DNA from: Trujillonella endophytica
GTDB lineage: Bacteria > Actinomycetota > Actinomycetes > Mycobacteriales > Geodermatophilaceae
Assembly: GCF_900110555.1 (NCBI RefSeq)
Contig: NZ_FOEE01000001.1
Span: 372,001 to 436,000 of the forward strand
DNA length: 64,000 nucleotides
Direction of reading: 5' to 3'
Shown: in pieces, positions 24,908 through 34,761 of the stretch
How the letters are laid out: each line of letters begins with the position of its first letter
Numbering within the stretch: position 1 is the stretch's first letter
Program-made: the position numbers and the translations under genes
Notes under the pieces: generated by a model
The model's input: the letters and a program-made list of their open reading frames with translations, nothing else
What the model was told of the DNA's origin: nothing
The model's database searches: none

Positions 24908-26104
24908 GTGGACCCCGCCCCGAACGACCCCCGCCCCGAGCTCCGGCCGGCCGCCGGCCCGCTGCGGGGCGTCCGCGTCGTCGAGCTCTCCGGGCTCGGC
25001 CCCGGTCCCTACGCCGGCATGCTGCTGGCCGAGCTCGGGGCCGACGTGCTGCGGATCGACCGGCCGGGCGGCGGCACCGCCCTGCTCCCGGCCGACGCCG
25101 AGCTGCTGCACCGCAGCCGCCCCTGCGCCGCGGTGGACCTCAAGCGCCCCGAGGGCCGCGACCTGGTGCTGCGCCTGCTGGCCGGCGCCGACGTCCTGGT
25201 CGAGGGGCTGCGCCCCGGCGTCACCGAGCGGCTCGGGCTGGGCCCCGACGACGCCCTGGCCCGCAACCCGCGCCTGGTCTACGCCCGCATGACCGGCTGG
25301 GGCCAGAGCGGTCCGCGCGCGGCCGAGGCCGGGCACGACATCAACTACCTCGGGCTGACCGGCGCGCTGCACGCCATCGGCCCGGCCGACCGCCCCGTGC
25401 CGCCGCTCAACATGGGCGCGGACTTCGGCGGGGGCTCGCTGTTCCTCGTCGTCGGCGTGCTCGCCGCCCTGCTGGAGCGCGCCACCAGCGGGCGGGGCCA
25501 GGTGGTCGACGCGGCGATGGTCGACGGCGCCAGCTCGCTGATCACGATGATCCAGGGCATGTTCGCCGCTGGGGCCTGGTCCGACCGCCGCGAGGCGAAC
25601 CTGCTCGACGGTGGCGCGCCGTTCTACACGACCTACGCGTGCGCCGACGGTGGGCACGTGGCCGTCGGCGCGATCGAGCCGCAGTTCCACGCCCGCCTCC
25701 TGGAGGGCCTCGGCCTGACCGGCCGGCTCGACGGCGCCCAGAACGACGTCGCCCGGTGGCCGGAGCACCGCGCGGCGCTCGCCGCGGTCTTCGCCACCCG
25801 CACCCGCGACGAGTGGACGGCGCACTTCGCCGGCACCGACGCCTGCGTGACCCCGGTGCTCGGGCTGGCCGAGGCCCCCCGCGATCCGCACCTGGCCGCG
25901 CGGGGGAGTTACGTGGAGATCGACGGCGTCGCCCAGCCCGGCACCGCGCCGCGGTTCTCCCGGACGCCGGGCGCGGTGCGCGGCGGCCCCCGCCGGCCCG
26001 GCCAGGACACCCGTGCGGCCCTGACCGCCTGGGGCATCGACGCCGACGAGGTGGCGCGCCTGCTCGACGCCGGCGTGCTGGCCGAGAGCCGGGCGTCGCG
26101 GTGA
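24908..26104 (+). CDS. CaiB/BaiF family III CoA-transferase (alpha-methylacyl-CoA racemase-like)
   Basis: 398 residues. The opening [39 protein letters not shown] and [32 protein letters not shown], followed by [38 protein letters not shown], match alpha-methylacyl-CoA racemases most closely. These epimerise 2-methylacyl-CoA thioesters. The GTG start at 24908 is followed by an overlap into tesB, consistent with a role in branched acyl-CoA turnover. Confidence 0.87.
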   Translation: MDPAPNDPRPELRPAAGPLRGVRVVELSGLGPGPYAGMLLAELGADVLRIDRPGGGTALLPADAELLHRSRPCAAVDLKRPEGRDLVLRLLAGADVLVEGLRPGVTERLGLGPDDALARNPRLVYARMTGWGQSGPRAAEAGHDINYLGLTGALHAIGPADRPVPPLNMGADFGGGSLFLVVGVLAALLERATSGRGQVVDAAMVDGASSLITMIQGMFAAGAWSDRREANLLDGGAPFYTTYACADGGHVAVGAIEPQFHARLLEGLGLTGRLDGAQNDVARWPEHRAALAAVFATRTRDEWTAHFAGTDACVTPVLGLAEAPRDPHLAARGSYVEIDGVAQPGTAPRFSRTPGAVRGGPRRPGQDTRAALTAWGIDADEVARLLDAGVLAESRASR

Positions 26105-26910
26105 CCGCCATCGAGGGTGCCGAGGGGGCGGCGCTGCTGACCGACCTCATGACGCTGCGCGAGCTGACGCCGGACCGCTGGCTCGCCGAGGCGGTCGCAC
26201 CCGGCCGGCACAACGGGCTCTACGGCGGGCAGGTCGCGGCGCAGGCGCTGGTCGCCGCCGCCCGCACCGTCGTCCCCGAGCGCCTCCCGCACTCGCTGCA
26301 CGGCTACTTCCTGCGCCGCGGCGACGCGCGGCAGCCGGTGACCTTCGACGTCGAGCGCGACCGCGACGGGCACTCCTACTCCGCGCGGACGGTGGTCGCC
26401 CGGCAGGAGGGGCGGGTGATCTTCCGGATGTCGGCGTCGTTCTGCCGCCCGGAGGAGGGGCCGGACCGGCAGTCCGTCGCGATGCCGGCGACCCGCTCGC
26501 CGGAGGAGTCGCAGGCACTGCCGTCGATCCTGCCCGGCGTCTCCGTCCGCGACCCCGAGCCCAGCGCCGAGCGCACGCACCCGATGCGCACCTGGCTGCG
26601 CGCGGCGGGCTGCACCGACGGGGACGCGGTGCACCAGGCGGCGGTGCTCGTGTACGTGTCCGACCTGTTCAGCGGCCTGGCGCACCTGATGGGCCCGCGG
26701 GTGCGCGCCATGGCCAGCCTCGACCACGCGGTCTGGTTCCACCGGCCGGTGCGGATGGACGACTGGGTGCTCATGGACAACGTGGGGACGACGGTCGCCG
26801 CGGCCCGCGGGTGGTACACCGGCACGCTGTTCGACCGCTCCGGCGCCGCCCTGGCCAGCATCGCGCAGGAGATGGTCGTCCGGGAGGCCCGCGGCCCCGA
26901 GGAGGGCTGA
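26101..26910 (+). CDS. tesB: Acyl-CoA thioesterase II
   Basis: 269 residues with a double hot-dog fold. The N-terminal [21 protein letters not shown] and [14 protein letters not shown] and the C-terminal [13 protein letters not shown] (with the catalytic Asp) and GSxxAS-like [15 protein letters not shown] are typical. It hydrolyses acyl-CoA to free acid. The start GTG overlaps the CoA-transferase stop by four bases, and the pabB-pabC fusion follows after 7 bases. Confidence 0.88.
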   Translation: MTAIEGAEGAALLTDLMTLRELTPDRWLAEAVAPGRHNGLYGGQVAAQALVAAARTVVPERLPHSLHGYFLRRGDARQPVTFDVERDRDGHSYSARTVVARQEGRVIFRMSASFCRPEEGPDRQSVAMPATRSPEESQALPSILPGVSVRDPEPSAERTHPMRTWLRAAGCTDGDAVHQAAVLVYVSDLFSGLAHLMGPRVRAMASLDHAVWFHRPVRMDDWVLMDNVGTTVAAARGWYTGTLFDRSGAALASIAQEMVVREARGPEEG

Positions 26911-26917
26911 CCGCGCC

Positions 26918-28699
26918 ATGGCCACCGCTGCGGCCCCGCCGACCGCCGGGACCCGTCCCCGGGCGCGGTTCGACGACCTCCGGGCCGGCTCGGCGATGGC
27001 GTTCGACGGCGTCGAGGCCGAACTGGTCGCCGTCACCCCCGACGAGGTCGCGGTCGTGCTCGACGAGGTCGACCGGGTCGCCGCCGCCGGCCGGTGGGCC
27101 TTCGGGTTCGTCGCCTACGAGGCCGCCGCCGGCCTGGACCCGGACCTGGCCGTGCACGAGCCCGTCGAGGGGTTGCCGCTGGCCTGGTTCGGCGTCTCGC
27201 GCGGGCCGGTCCCGGTCGACGTCGTGGCCCCGGCCGCGGCGCGCGGCCCCGCGGCGGGACCGTGGGTGTGCGACTGGGACGAGGTCCGGCACGCGGCCGC
27301 CGTGGCGGCGGTCCGGGAGCGGATCGCGGCGGGGGACACCTACCAGTGCAACCTCACGACCCGGCTGTCCGCGCCGATGACCGGCGACGTGGGGGACCTG
27401 TACGCCGACATGGCGCTCGGGCAGCGCGGCGCCCACAACGCGCTGATCGACCTGGGCCGCTTCGCCGTCTGCAGCGCCAGCCCCGAGCTGTTCCTCGACT
27501 GGGTCGGCGACCGGGTGACGATGGCGCCGATGAAGGGCACGGCCGCGCGGGGCCGCACGGCCGCGGAGGACGACGCGGCGGTCGCCCGGCTGCGGGCCAG
27601 CGGGAAGGACCGGGCCGAGAACGTCATGATCGTCGACCTCGTGCGCAACGACCTGGCCCGCGTCGCGCGCACCGGCAGCGTCACCGTGACCGCGCTGTGC
27701 GAGGCCGAGCGTTTCGAGACGGTCCACCAGCTGACCTCGCGGGTCACCGCCGACGTGCTGCCCGGCACCGGCCTGACCGACGTCTTCCGGGCACTGTTCC
27801 CCAGCGGCTCGGTCACCGGCGCGCCGAAGCTGCGGTCGATGGAGCTGATCCGCGACCTCGAGGACGGCCCGCGCGGCGTCTACTGCGGCGCGATCGGCGT
27901 CGTCGCCCCGCCCGGCGCGCCGTTCCGGGCCCGCTTCAGCGTCGCGATCCGCACGGCGGTGGTCGACCGGTCGACCGGCACGGCCGTCTACGGCGCCGGG
28001 GGCGGCATCACCTGGGGCTCGGAGCCGGCGGCGGAGTACGCCGAGCTGCTGGCGAAGGCGCGGGTGCTCGACGCCCGGCCCGAGGAGTTCGCCCTGCTCG
28101 AGACGATGCGGTGGCAGTCCGGTCGGGGGATCCGCTCGCTGGACGCGCACCTGGCGCGCCTGGCGGCGTCAGCGGCGTACGTCGGCTTCCGGTTCGACGA
28201 GGCGGCCGCGCGGTCGGCGCTGCTCGGGCTGACCGGCGACGGCGACCTCCGCGTCCGGCTGCTGTGCCGGCGGGACGGCGCGCTGGCGGTGGACGTGGCC
28301 CCGGCGCCGGAGGCCGACGCCCGCCCCCTCCGGCTGGCCGTCGACGACGACCCGATCGACTCCCGCGAGTGGTGGCCGCACCACAAGACCACCCGCCGTC
28401 GTCCCTACACCGAGCGCCGGGACCGCCATCCCGCTGCCGACGAGGTGGTCCTGGTCAACGAGCGCGGCGAGGTGACCGAGGCCTGCACGGCCAACCTCGC
28501 CGTCCGGCTCGGCGGCCGCTGGTGGACGCCCCCGCTGGGGAACGGGTGCCTGCCCGGCGTCGAGCGCGGCCGGCTGGTGGCCGCGGGGGTGCTGGCCGAG
28601 CGGGCGCTGCGGCCCGCGGACCTGCGCGCCGCCGAGGAGCTCGCGCTGGTCAACTCGCTGCGCGGCTGGCGCCCGGCCGTGCTGGCCGGCGGGGCATAG
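26918..28699 (+). CDS. pabB: Aminodeoxychorismate synthase component I fused to 4-amino-4-deoxychorismate lyase
   Basis: 593 residues, two enzymes in one chain. Residues 1-380 form the chorismate-binding domain, with CNLTTRLSAP, PMKGTAARGRT, ENVMIVDLVRNDLARVA, FPSGSVTGAPKLRSMELI and GGGITWGSEPAAEYAE. Residues 385-593 are a class IV PLP aminotransferase/lyase (LETMRWQSGRGIRSLDAHLARLAASA, HHKTTRRRPYTERR with the PLP lysine, NERGEVTEACTANLAV). Together they convert chorismate to p-aminobenzoate for folate. A glutamine amidotransferase partner (PabA) is not in the window. Confidence 0.9.
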   Translation: MATAAAPPTAGTRPRARFDDLRAGSAMAFDGVEAELVAVTPDEVAVVLDEVDRVAAAGRWAFGFVAYEAAAGLDPDLAVHEPVEGLPLAWFGVSRGPVPVDVVAPAAARGPAAGPWVCDWDEVRHAAAVAAVRERIAAGDTYQCNLTTRLSAPMTGDVGDLYADMALGQRGAHNALIDLGRFAVCSASPELFLDWVGDRVTMAPMKGTAARGRTAAEDDAAVARLRASGKDRAENVMIVDLVRNDLARVARTGSVTVTALCEAERFETVHQLTSRVTADVLPGTGLTDVFRALFPSGSVTGAPKLRSMELIRDLEDGPRGVYCGAIGVVAPPGAPFRARFSVAIRTAVVDRSTGTAVYGAGGGITWGSEPAAEYAELLAKARVLDARPEEFALLETMRWQSGRGIRSLDAHLARLAASAAYVGFRFDEAAARSALLGLTGDGDLRVRLLCRRDGALAVDVAPAPEADARPLRLAVDDDPIDSREWWPHHKTTRRRPYTERRDRHPAADEVVLVNERGEVTEACTANLAVRLGGRWWTPPLGNGCLPGVERGRLVAAGVLAERALRPADLRAAEELALVNSLRGWRPAVLAGGA

Positions 28700-28733
28700 T
28701 CCCCGGGCCCCGGGGGCTGCCACGATCTCGGGC

Positions 28734-29426
28734 ATGACGACGTTCGCGGTGCCGCGGGAGTGGTGGACGACGGGGGAGCAGGCGGTGGCCACGGCGCTGG
28801 GCAGGCTGGTCGAGGCCGACTACGCCGGTCCCTCGCGCCTGCCCGGCTGGGACCGGGCGCACCTGCTGGGCCACCTGGCCGGCAACGCCGACGCGCTGGT
28901 CAACCTGCTCACCTGGGCCCGCACCGGCGTGGAGACGCCGATGTACGCCTCGCAGGAGGCCCGGGACGCCGACATCGACCGTCGGGCGGCGCTGAGCCCG
29001 GCCGCGCTGGACGCCGAGGTGCTGGCGGCGACCCGGCGGCTCGCCGACGCCGTCGCCGCGATGCCGGAGGAGGCGTGGTCGGCGCAGGTGCGCACCCGAC
29101 AGGGCCGCGCCATCGAGGCCGGCGACGTCATCTGGATGCGCGCTCAGGAGGCGTGGGTGCACGCGGTCGACCTGGACGCGGGCGTCGGCTTCGACGACGT
29201 GCCCGCCGAGGTCCTGGTCGCGATCGTCGATCGGGTCTTCGCCGGGTGGGAGCGCGCGGGCACCGACCCCGGGGTCACCCTGTTCGCCGGGAACCGGGAG
29301 TGGGGAGCGGGCGGCGTGGCGGTGTCCGGGTCGGTACCGGCGGTGGCCGGCTGGGTCCTGGGGCGGTCGGCGGGCGAGGGGCTGCGCTCGGACGGTCCGC
29401 TGCCGGAGCTGCCGCCCTGGATGTGA
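28734..29426 (+). CDS. Maleylpyruvate isomerase-family, mycothiol-dependent protein
   Basis: 230 residues. The N-terminal DinB-like helix bundle carries SRLPGWDRAHLLGHLAGNADALVNLLTWARTG and QEAWVHAVDLDAGV, with the His residues that bind metal in this family. The family uses mycothiol, the actinobacterial thiol. Maleylpyruvate isomerase itself acts in gentisate breakdown, but most homologues are unassigned. It follows the pabB fusion by 34 bases. Confidence 0.8.
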   Translation: MTTFAVPREWWTTGEQAVATALGRLVEADYAGPSRLPGWDRAHLLGHLAGNADALVNLLTWARTGVETPMYASQEARDADIDRRAALSPAALDAEVLAATRRLADAVAAMPEEAWSAQVRTRQGRAIEAGDVIWMRAQEAWVHAVDLDAGVGFDDVPAEVLVAIVDRVFAGWERAGTDPGVTLFAGNREWGAGGVAVSGSVPAVAGWVLGRSAGEGLRSDGPLPELPPWM

Positions 29427-29459
29427 GCGGGCGCGGGCCGCACCGGACCCGCAGCCGCG

Positions 29460-30683
29460 TCAGGCCCCGGCGAGGACGGCGGCCAGCTGGTCGACCGCCC
29501 AGTCCAGGTCGTCGTCCTCGATCACCAGCGGCGGGGCCAGCCGGAGGGTCGCGCCGTGGGTCTCCTTGGTGAGCACCCCGCGGGCGGCCAGCCGCTCGCA
29601 GGCGGCCCGGCCGCTCATGAGCGCGGGGTCCAGGTCCACGCCGGCCCACAGCCCGCGGGTGCGCACCGCCCGCAGCCCGCGCCCGACCAGGGGCTGCAGC
29701 CGGGCGGCGAGCCGCTCGCCCAGCCGGCGCGCCCGGGCCTGGTACTCGCCGGTCTCCAGCAGCCGGACGACGGCGTGCCCGACCGCGGCGCCCAGGGGAT
29801 TGCCGCCGAACGTCGAGCCGTGGCTGCCCGGGGTCAGCACGTCGAGCACGTCGGCGCGGGCCACCACCGCCGAGACCGGCAGGATGCCGCCGCCCAGCGC
29901 CTTGCCCAGCACGTAGACGTCCGGGACGACGCCCTCGAGCTCGCACGCGAACGTCGTGCCGGTGCGCCCGAGGCCGGACTGGATCTCGTCGGCCACGAGC
30001 AGGACGCCGGCGGCGGTGCAGGCCTCCCGGACCGCGGCCAGGTAGCCCGGCGGCGGCACCACGACGCCCGCCTCGCCCTGCACCGGCTCGATCAGCACCG
30101 CGACCGTGTCCGGGGTCAGCGCGGCCCGCAGCGCCGCGGCGTCGCCGAACGGGACGACGTCGAAGCCGGGGGTGAACGGGCCGAAGCCGTCGCGGGCGAC
30201 GGGGTCGGTGGAGAACCCGACGATCGTCGTCGTCCGCCCGTGGAAGTTGCCCTCGGCCACGACGATCCGGGCCCGGCCGTCGGGCACGCCCCGCACCCGG
30301 TACCCCCAGCGGCGGGCGACCTTGATCGCCGTCTCCACGGCCTCGGCGCCGGTGTTCATGGGCACCACGGCGTCCATGCCGGCGAGCGCGGCCAGGTCCC
30401 GGCAGAACGGGCCGAGCCGGTCGTTGCCGAACGCGCGGCTGGTGAGGGTGACCCGCGCGAGCTGCTCCCGCGCGGCCGCGAGGAGGGTCGGGTGCCGGTG
30501 GCCGAAGTTCAGCGCCGAGTAGCCGGCCAGGCAGTCCAGGTAGCGGCGGCCCTCGACGTCGGTGACCCACGCGCCCTCGGCCTCGGCGACCACGACGGGC
30601 AGCGGGGCGTAGGTGTGCGCCGTGACCGCGTCGGCGAGGCCGACGTGGTCGGCGGTGCTGCGGGGGAGCAGTCCCGTGCCCAT
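29460..30683 (-). CDS. rocD: Ornithine-oxo-acid transaminase
   Basis: 407 residues of class III PLP aminotransferase. Features include YLDCLAGYSALNFGHRHP, MNTGAEAVETAIKVARRWGY, EGNFHGRTTTIVGFS, EPVQGEAGVVVPPPGYL, VADEIQSGLGRTG, LGKALGGGILPVSAVVA (PLP lysine) and HGSTFGGNPLGAAV. The NFGHRHP and TGAEAVE blocks favour RocD over other class III enzymes. It converts ornithine and 2-oxoglutarate to glutamate semialdehyde and glutamate. The start MGTGLL at 30683 fits the family. Confidence 0.88.
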   Translation of the reverse strand: MGTGLLPRSTADHVGLADAVTAHTYAPLPVVVAEAEGAWVTDVEGRRYLDCLAGYSALNFGHRHPTLLAAAREQLARVTLTSRAFGNDRLGPFCRDLAALAGMDAVVPMNTGAEAVETAIKVARRWGYRVRGVPDGRARIVVAEGNFHGRTTTIVGFSTDPVARDGFGPFTPGFDVVPFGDAAALRAALTPDTVAVLIEPVQGEAGVVVPPPGYLAAVREACTAAGVLLVADEIQSGLGRTGTTFACELEGVVPDVYVLGKALGGGILPVSAVVARADVLDVLTPGSHGSTFGGNPLGAAVGHAVVRLLETGEYQARARRLGERLAARLQPLVGRGLRAVRTRGLWAGVDLDPALMSGRAACERLAARGVLTKETHGATLRLAPPLVIEDDDLDWAVDQLAAVLAGA

Positions 30684-30731
30684 GGACCATCGTCGACCCG
30701 CGGGGCCGCCGCCGGAAGGCATCGCCGTCTG

Positions 30732-30745
30732 CAACCGATCGGTTG
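30732..30745. promoter_or_regulatory. Palindromic operator 1 (CAACCGATCGGTTG)
   Basis: A perfect 14-base palindrome between rocD and the ArsR gene. Operator 2 at 30777-30794 shares the CAACCG/GGTTG half-sites, with centres 47 bases apart. A TTGACA box (30742-30747) overlaps its right edge. It is likely bound by the ArsR protein that follows. Binding is inferred. Confidence 0.6.
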
Positions 30746-30776
30746 ACAACGGCTGGGGAGCGGTCCTACCGTCGTA

Positions 30777-30794
30777 CTCAACCGGTTGGTTGAG
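30777..30794. promoter_or_regulatory. Palindromic operator 2 (CTCAACC-GGTT-GGTTGAG)
   Basis: An 18-base inverted repeat with perfect 7-base arms, 14 bases before the ArsR start codon. It shares half-sites with operator 1. The pair suggests cooperative autorepression of the ArsR-AHSA1 operon and possibly control of divergent rocD. Confidence 0.6.
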
Positions 30795-30807
30795 CACGGA
30801 GGTCGAC

Positions 30808-31167
30808 ATGGCGGCGGATGCGCTGTCCCGGGTGTTCGCGGCCCTCGCCGACCCGACCCGCCGGGACATGGTGGCGCGACTGACGCTCGCCGACGCGACG
30901 GTCAACGAGCTGGCGGCGCCCTACGACATCAGCCTGCAGGCGGTCTCCAAGCACGTGCGCGTGCTGGCGGACGCGGGGCTGGTGACCCGCAGCCGGTCGG
31001 CGCAGCGCCGGCCGGTGCACCTCGAGGCGGAGGTGTTCGACCTGATGACGGCATGGCTCGAGCGCTACCGGCGTGCCGCGGAGGAGCGGTACCGCCGCCT
31101 CGACGACGTCCTGGCATCCCTGCCGGACGACGACCCCACCCCATCCGCAGGAGGAAACCGGCCATGA
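30808..31167 (+). CDS. ArsR-family regulator paired with an AHSA1 protein
   Basis: 119 residues. The winged-helix region reads RVFAALADPTRRDMVARLTLADATVNELAAPYDISLQAVSKHVRVLADAGLVTRSRSAQRRPVHLEAE. This is the ArsR type that is usually followed by an SRPBCC gene, as here (ATGA overlap). It has no cysteine, so metal sensing through thiols is excluded. The ATG at 30808 follows GGAGGTCGAC. Two palindromes upstream are its probable sites. Confidence 0.87.
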   Translation: MAADALSRVFAALADPTRRDMVARLTLADATVNELAAPYDISLQAVSKHVRVLADAGLVTRSRSAQRRPVHLEAEVFDLMTAWLERYRRAAEERYRRLDDVLASLPDDDPTPSAGGNRP

Positions 31168-31646
31168 CCACCAGCACGCGCGAGACCCGGATCGTCTCCG
31201 ACCCCGACGTCCCCCTGGTCCGGATCACCCGCGAGTTCGACGCGACTCCCGCCGCGGTCTTCCGGGCGCACACCGAGCCCGACCTGCTGGTCCGGTGGCT
31301 CGGCCCCCGCGGGCTGGAGACGCGGGTGGACGGCTGGGACTGCCGCACGGGCGGCTCCTACCGCTACGTGCAGTCCGAGGACGGCGAGGAGTACGCCTTC
31401 CGCGGCTGCTTCCACGACGTGCGGCCGGGCGAGCTGATCGTGCAGACCTTCACCTTCGAGGGCATGCCCGACGCGGTCGCGCTGGAGCGGATGGCGTTCG
31501 AGGAGCTGCCCGGCGGGCGCTGCCGGCTGACCTGCACCTCGCTCGTCGACTCGTTCGAGGGCCGCGACGCGTTCGTCGCCAGTGGCATGGAGGTCGGCGT
31601 CGTCCAGGGTTACGAGCGCCTCGACGAGGTCCTCGCCGCGGGCTGA
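31164..31646 (+). CDS. SRPBCC/AHSA1-domain protein
   Basis: 160 residues of the activator-of-Hsp90 homology 1-like family. VPLVRITREFDATPAAVFRAHTEPDLLVRWLGPRG at the N-terminus is diagnostic, then WDCRTGGSYRYVQ and LTCTSLVDSFEGRDAFVASGMEVGVVQGYERLDEVL. Bacterial members are small ligand-binding proteins co-transcribed with ArsR regulators; the ligand is unknown. It overlaps the regulator by four bases. Confidence 0.87.
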   Translation: MTTSTRETRIVSDPDVPLVRITREFDATPAAVFRAHTEPDLLVRWLGPRGLETRVDGWDCRTGGSYRYVQSEDGEEYAFRGCFHDVRPGELIVQTFTFEGMPDAVALERMAFEELPGGRCRLTCTSLVDSFEGRDAFVASGMEVGVVQGYERLDEVLAAG

Positions 31647-31684
31647 GGTCGGCAGGATCGGCGTCCTCCCGCACCGCAGCGCGT

Positions 31685-31712
31685 CCTCCCTCACGGTGGG
31701 CGGTGAGGGAGG
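31685..31712. terminator. Hairpin between convergent AHSA1 and antiporter genes
   Basis: CCTCCCTCAC and GTGAGGGAGG form perfect 10-base arms with an 8-base loop, 39 bases after the AHSA1 stop. There is no T-run, which is usual for actinobacterial intrinsic terminators. A second palindrome, GATCAGGT-C-ACCTGATC, follows at 31722-31738. Confidence 0.6.
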
Positions 31713-31737
31713 TAGCGCCACGATCAGGTCACCTGAT

Positions 31738-31800
31738 CCCCGGGTAGCCCGGGTAGCCGGGGTAGCGGGGGAGCGGGGGTAGCGGGGGGAGCGGGGGAGG
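31738..31800. repeat. G-rich imperfect tandem repeat
   Basis: Two copies of CCCGGGTAG are followed by units of 8-9 bases of the form GGGG(G)TAGC or GGGGG(G)AGC. It lies in the convergent intergenic region after the hairpin and just before the antiporter stop codon. The G-runs could form a quadruplex on the plus strand. It may instead be replication slippage. Confidence 0.7.
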
Positions 31801-31829
31801 GCGGCACGGTGGCGGGTCGGGCGGGCGGC

Positions 31830-33509
31830 TCAGCCTCCGCGGGTGGGGAGCTGGCCCTCCTGGTGGTCCAGCTCCCGCTGCAGGATGCGCAGGCTCGCGT
31901 CGGGCAGCCGGCCGGCGTCGCGCCAGCGCAGCAGCTCCTGCCGCTCGGCCTCCAGGACGGCCCGCCGCACCCGCAGGGCCGCCTCGTACTCCGGCGACGT
32001 CGGCACCTCCCCGCCCTCGGCGAACTGCAGCATCGACAGGCGCCGGTCGTAGCGCTCCAGCCGGCCGCGCAGTGCGGCCCGCAGGCCGTCGATCGCCTCG
32101 TCCTCGAGGTGGGTGTGCTGCTCGTCGTCGAGCGCCTCGAGGCGGGCGAGCCCGGCGCGGACGGCGGCGGCGCGGGCCTGGTTGCGCAGCCGGGCCTCGT
32201 CGGCGGCGTCCGCGCGGACGCCGAGCCGGCGCACCAGCGGGGCGAACGTGAGCCCCTGGCCGACCAGCGTGACCAGCACGCCGACGAAGGCGCAGAACAG
32301 CAGCAGGTCGCGGTCGGGGAAGGGTGCGCCGGCGTCGGTGGTCAGCGGCAGCGTGAAGATCGCGGCCAGGCTGATCACCCCGCGGGTGCCGGCCCAGCTG
32401 AGCACGGTGATCTCGCGGCCGGAGAGGCGGTCCTCCAGGTGCCGGGCGAGCCGGGCGGGCGGGCCGTCGAGGTCCGGGGCGTCGTCCTCGGCGACGTGGC
32501 CGCCCAGCCGGGAGTGCATCCAGGCGGGCATCGACTCGGTCAGCAGCAGCCACAGCGGGCGCAGCAGCAGCATCACCCCGATGGTGATCGACACGGCGAT
32601 CACGATCGTGGAGACCTCGTACTTCCCCAGGTTCTCGATCACCTCGGGCAGCTGCAGGCCGATCAGCAGGAACACGATGCCCTCGAGCAGGTAGTCGATC
32701 AGCCGCCAGAACGCGCGGGTCTGCAGCCGGGTCTCCCCGTTCTGCCAGTACGGCGCGTTGTGCCCGATGACCAGCCCGGCGACGACGACGGCGAGCACGC
32801 CGGACACGTGCACCGACTCGGCGAGCAGGTAGGCGACGAACGGCGTGGCGACCGAGACCGCGTTCGACGACAGCGGGTCCCGCCGCAGCCGGCGCAGCGG
32901 GCGGACGGCGTAGGCGACGACCAGGCCGGCGGCGATCCCCCCGGCCGCGGACAGCACGAACTGCCCGACCGCGGCGGACGTGGAGAACCCCTCGCCCTGG
33001 GCGGCGGCCACGGCCACGGTGAGGATCGTCAGCGCGGTCGCGTCGTTGAGCAGCCCCTCGCCCTGGATGAGGGTGAGCAGTCGCGGCGGCAGCCCGACCT
33101 TGCGGCCCACGGCGAGCGCGGCCACCGGGTCCGGCGGGGCGACGGCGGCGCCCAGCGCGATGCCGGCGGCGAGCGTCGCGCCGGCCACGAACAGGCTGAA
33201 CCCGATCCCGATCAGCAGGGCGGTGGCGAACACCAGCAGCACCGAGAGGCTGACGACCGTCCGGATGTTCTTGCGGATCGCCAGCAGCGAGGAGTCCAGC
33301 GCCGCGCTGTACAGCAGCGGCGGCAGCACCAGGGTGAGCACCAGGTGCGGGTCGAGCTCGACGTTCGGCCCGGGCAAGAACGCGTAGGCGATCCCGAGCA
33401 GGGTGAGCAGCGCCGCGGCCGGCAGCCCGGTCCGCTCGGCCACCCAGTGGACGACGACGGTGACCCCGACGGCGCCGAGGACCAGCAGGAGGACGGTCTC
33501 GACGCTCAC
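31830..33509 (-). CDS. Na+/H+ antiporter (CPA1/NhaP type)
   Basis: 559 residues. About 12 hydrophobic segments cover residues 1-410. [41 protein letters not shown] holds the membrane aspartates of the transport site, and [19 protein letters not shown] is the CPA1 signature. A cytoplasmic helical tail of about 130 residues is rich in Arg, Glu and Leu ([20 protein letters not shown]). It exchanges Na+ or K+ for protons at the inner membrane. Confidence 0.88.
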   Translation of the reverse strand: MSVETVLLLVLGAVGVTVVVHWVAERTGLPAAALLTLLGIAYAFLPGPNVELDPHLVLTLVLPPLLYSAALDSSLLAIRKNIRTVVSLSVLLVFATALLIGIGFSLFVAGATLAAGIALGAAVAPPDPVAALAVGRKVGLPPRLLTLIQGEGLLNDATALTILTVAVAAAQGEGFSTSAAVGQFVLSAAGGIAAGLVVAYAVRPLRRLRRDPLSSNAVSVATPFVAYLLAESVHVSGVLAVVVAGLVIGHNAPYWQNGETRLQTRAFWRLIDYLLEGIVFLLIGLQLPEVIENLGKYEVSTIVIAVSITIGVMLLLRPLWLLLTESMPAWMHSRLGGHVAEDDAPDLDGPPARLARHLEDRLSGREITVLSWAGTRGVISLAAIFTLPLTTDAGAPFPDRDLLLFCAFVGVLVTLVGQGLTFAPLVRRLGVRADAADEARLRNQARAAAVRAGLARLEALDDEQHTHLEDEAIDGLRAALRGRLERYDRRLSMLQFAEGGEVPTSPEYEAALRVRRAVLEAERQELLRWRDAGRLPDASLRILQRELDHQEGQLPTRGG

Positions 33510-33576
33510 CCGGTCATCCTGCCGGGCGCCCCGGCCGGCCCCGTGCCGACGCCCCGGGCCGGCCGTGCGGGACGGC

Positions 33577-34590
33577 TCACGCCGCGATCGTCGCGACGGC
33601 CTCCGCGGTGAGCTGGACCGAGCGCAGCCGCCGCTGGGGATCGGGGGACTGGAAGGCGACGATCAGCTCGTCGGCGTCGGCCCGCTGCCGGAAGGCGATG
33701 AGCTGGTCGCGGACCTCGGCGGGCGTGCCGGCGGCGGTGTGGGTGAGCATCCCGTCGACGTGGACGGCGGCGCCGCCGGCGAGGAGCAGGTCGGCCACCT
33801 CCTCCTCGGACCCGTGGCCGGACAGGTCGCGGCCCCGGCCGAAGAGGCCGACCGCCAGCCGCCGGCGGACCTGCTCGAGGTCGGCGCGGGCGGCGTCGGT
33901 CGTGTCGGCGGCGACCACGTTCACCCCGGCGATCACGTACGGCTCCGCCAGCTGCGCCGAGGGGCGGAACTCGGCCCGGTAGGCGGCGACCGCCGGCTCC
34001 AGCAGCTGCGGCGCGAAGTGCGAGGCGAACGCGTACGGCAGCCCGAGCGCGGCCGCCAGGGTGGCGCCGAACATCGACGAGCCGAGGATGTAGAGGGGCA
34101 CGTGCGAACCCCTGCCGGGGACGGCGTCCACGCCGGGCACGCGGGTCTCGCCGGCGAGGTAGGCCTGCAGCTCCAGCACGTCCTGGGGGAAGCGGTCGGC
34201 GGAGTTCCCGTCCCGGCGCAGCGCGTACATCGTGTTCTGGTCGCTGCCCGGGGCCCGCCCGAGGCCGAGGTCGATCCGCCCGGGGTACATCGCCTCGAGC
34301 GTGCCGAACTGCTCGGCGATGGTGAGCGGGGAGTGGTTGGGCAGCATCACGCCACCGGCGCCGAGCCGGATCGTCGAGGTGTGCGCGCCGACGTGGCTGA
34401 TCAGCACGCTGGTCGCCGAGGAGGCGATGGTCGGCATGTTGTGGTGCTCGGCGTACCAGACCCGCCGGTACCCGTGCTCCTCCGCCGTCCGGGCGAGGGC
34501 GACGCTGGCCGCGATGCTCTCCCCGGCGGTCTGCCCGGGGGCGATCGGGGCGAGGTCGAGGACGGACAGCGGCAGGGACTGCTGGGACAC
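33577..34590 (-). CDS. LLM-class flavin-dependent oxidoreductase (luciferase-like)
   Basis: 337 residues. [59 protein letters not shown]-type sequence in the N-terminus and [26 protein letters not shown] in the middle match the single-component luciferase-like monooxygenases (MsnO8/YhbW type). Substrate is unknown. The GTG at 34590 has GAGAGG upstream. It is divergent from the acyl-CoA ligase. Confidence 0.85.
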   Translation of the reverse strand: MSQQSLPLSVLDLAPIAPGQTAGESIAASVALARTAEEHGYRRVWYAEHHNMPTIASSATSVLISHVGAHTSTIRLGAGGVMLPNHSPLTIAEQFGTLEAMYPGRIDLGLGRAPGSDQNTMYALRRDGNSADRFPQDVLELQAYLAGETRVPGVDAVPGRGSHVPLYILGSSMFGATLAAALGLPYAFASHFAPQLLEPAVAAYRAEFRPSAQLAEPYVIAGVNVVAADTTDAARADLEQVRRRLAVGLFGRGRDLSGHGSEEEVADLLLAGGAAVHVDGMLTHTAAGTPAEVRDQLIAFRQRADADELIVAFQSPDPQRRLRSVQLTAEAVATIAA

Positions 34591-34761
34591 GGTGCGGGGA
34601 CCTCTCGTCGGCGTTCGTTGCTGACGACAACCGCCGTCGCCCCGCCGTCCTTCCCGGAGCACCTCGCGCGCGGAACGCTCCCCCCGACCGGAGGTGGTGC
34701 GCCCGCCGGGACGGCGGGAGGGTGGGGACGCCGTCCCACCGTCGCCGATCGGAGGCCCGTC

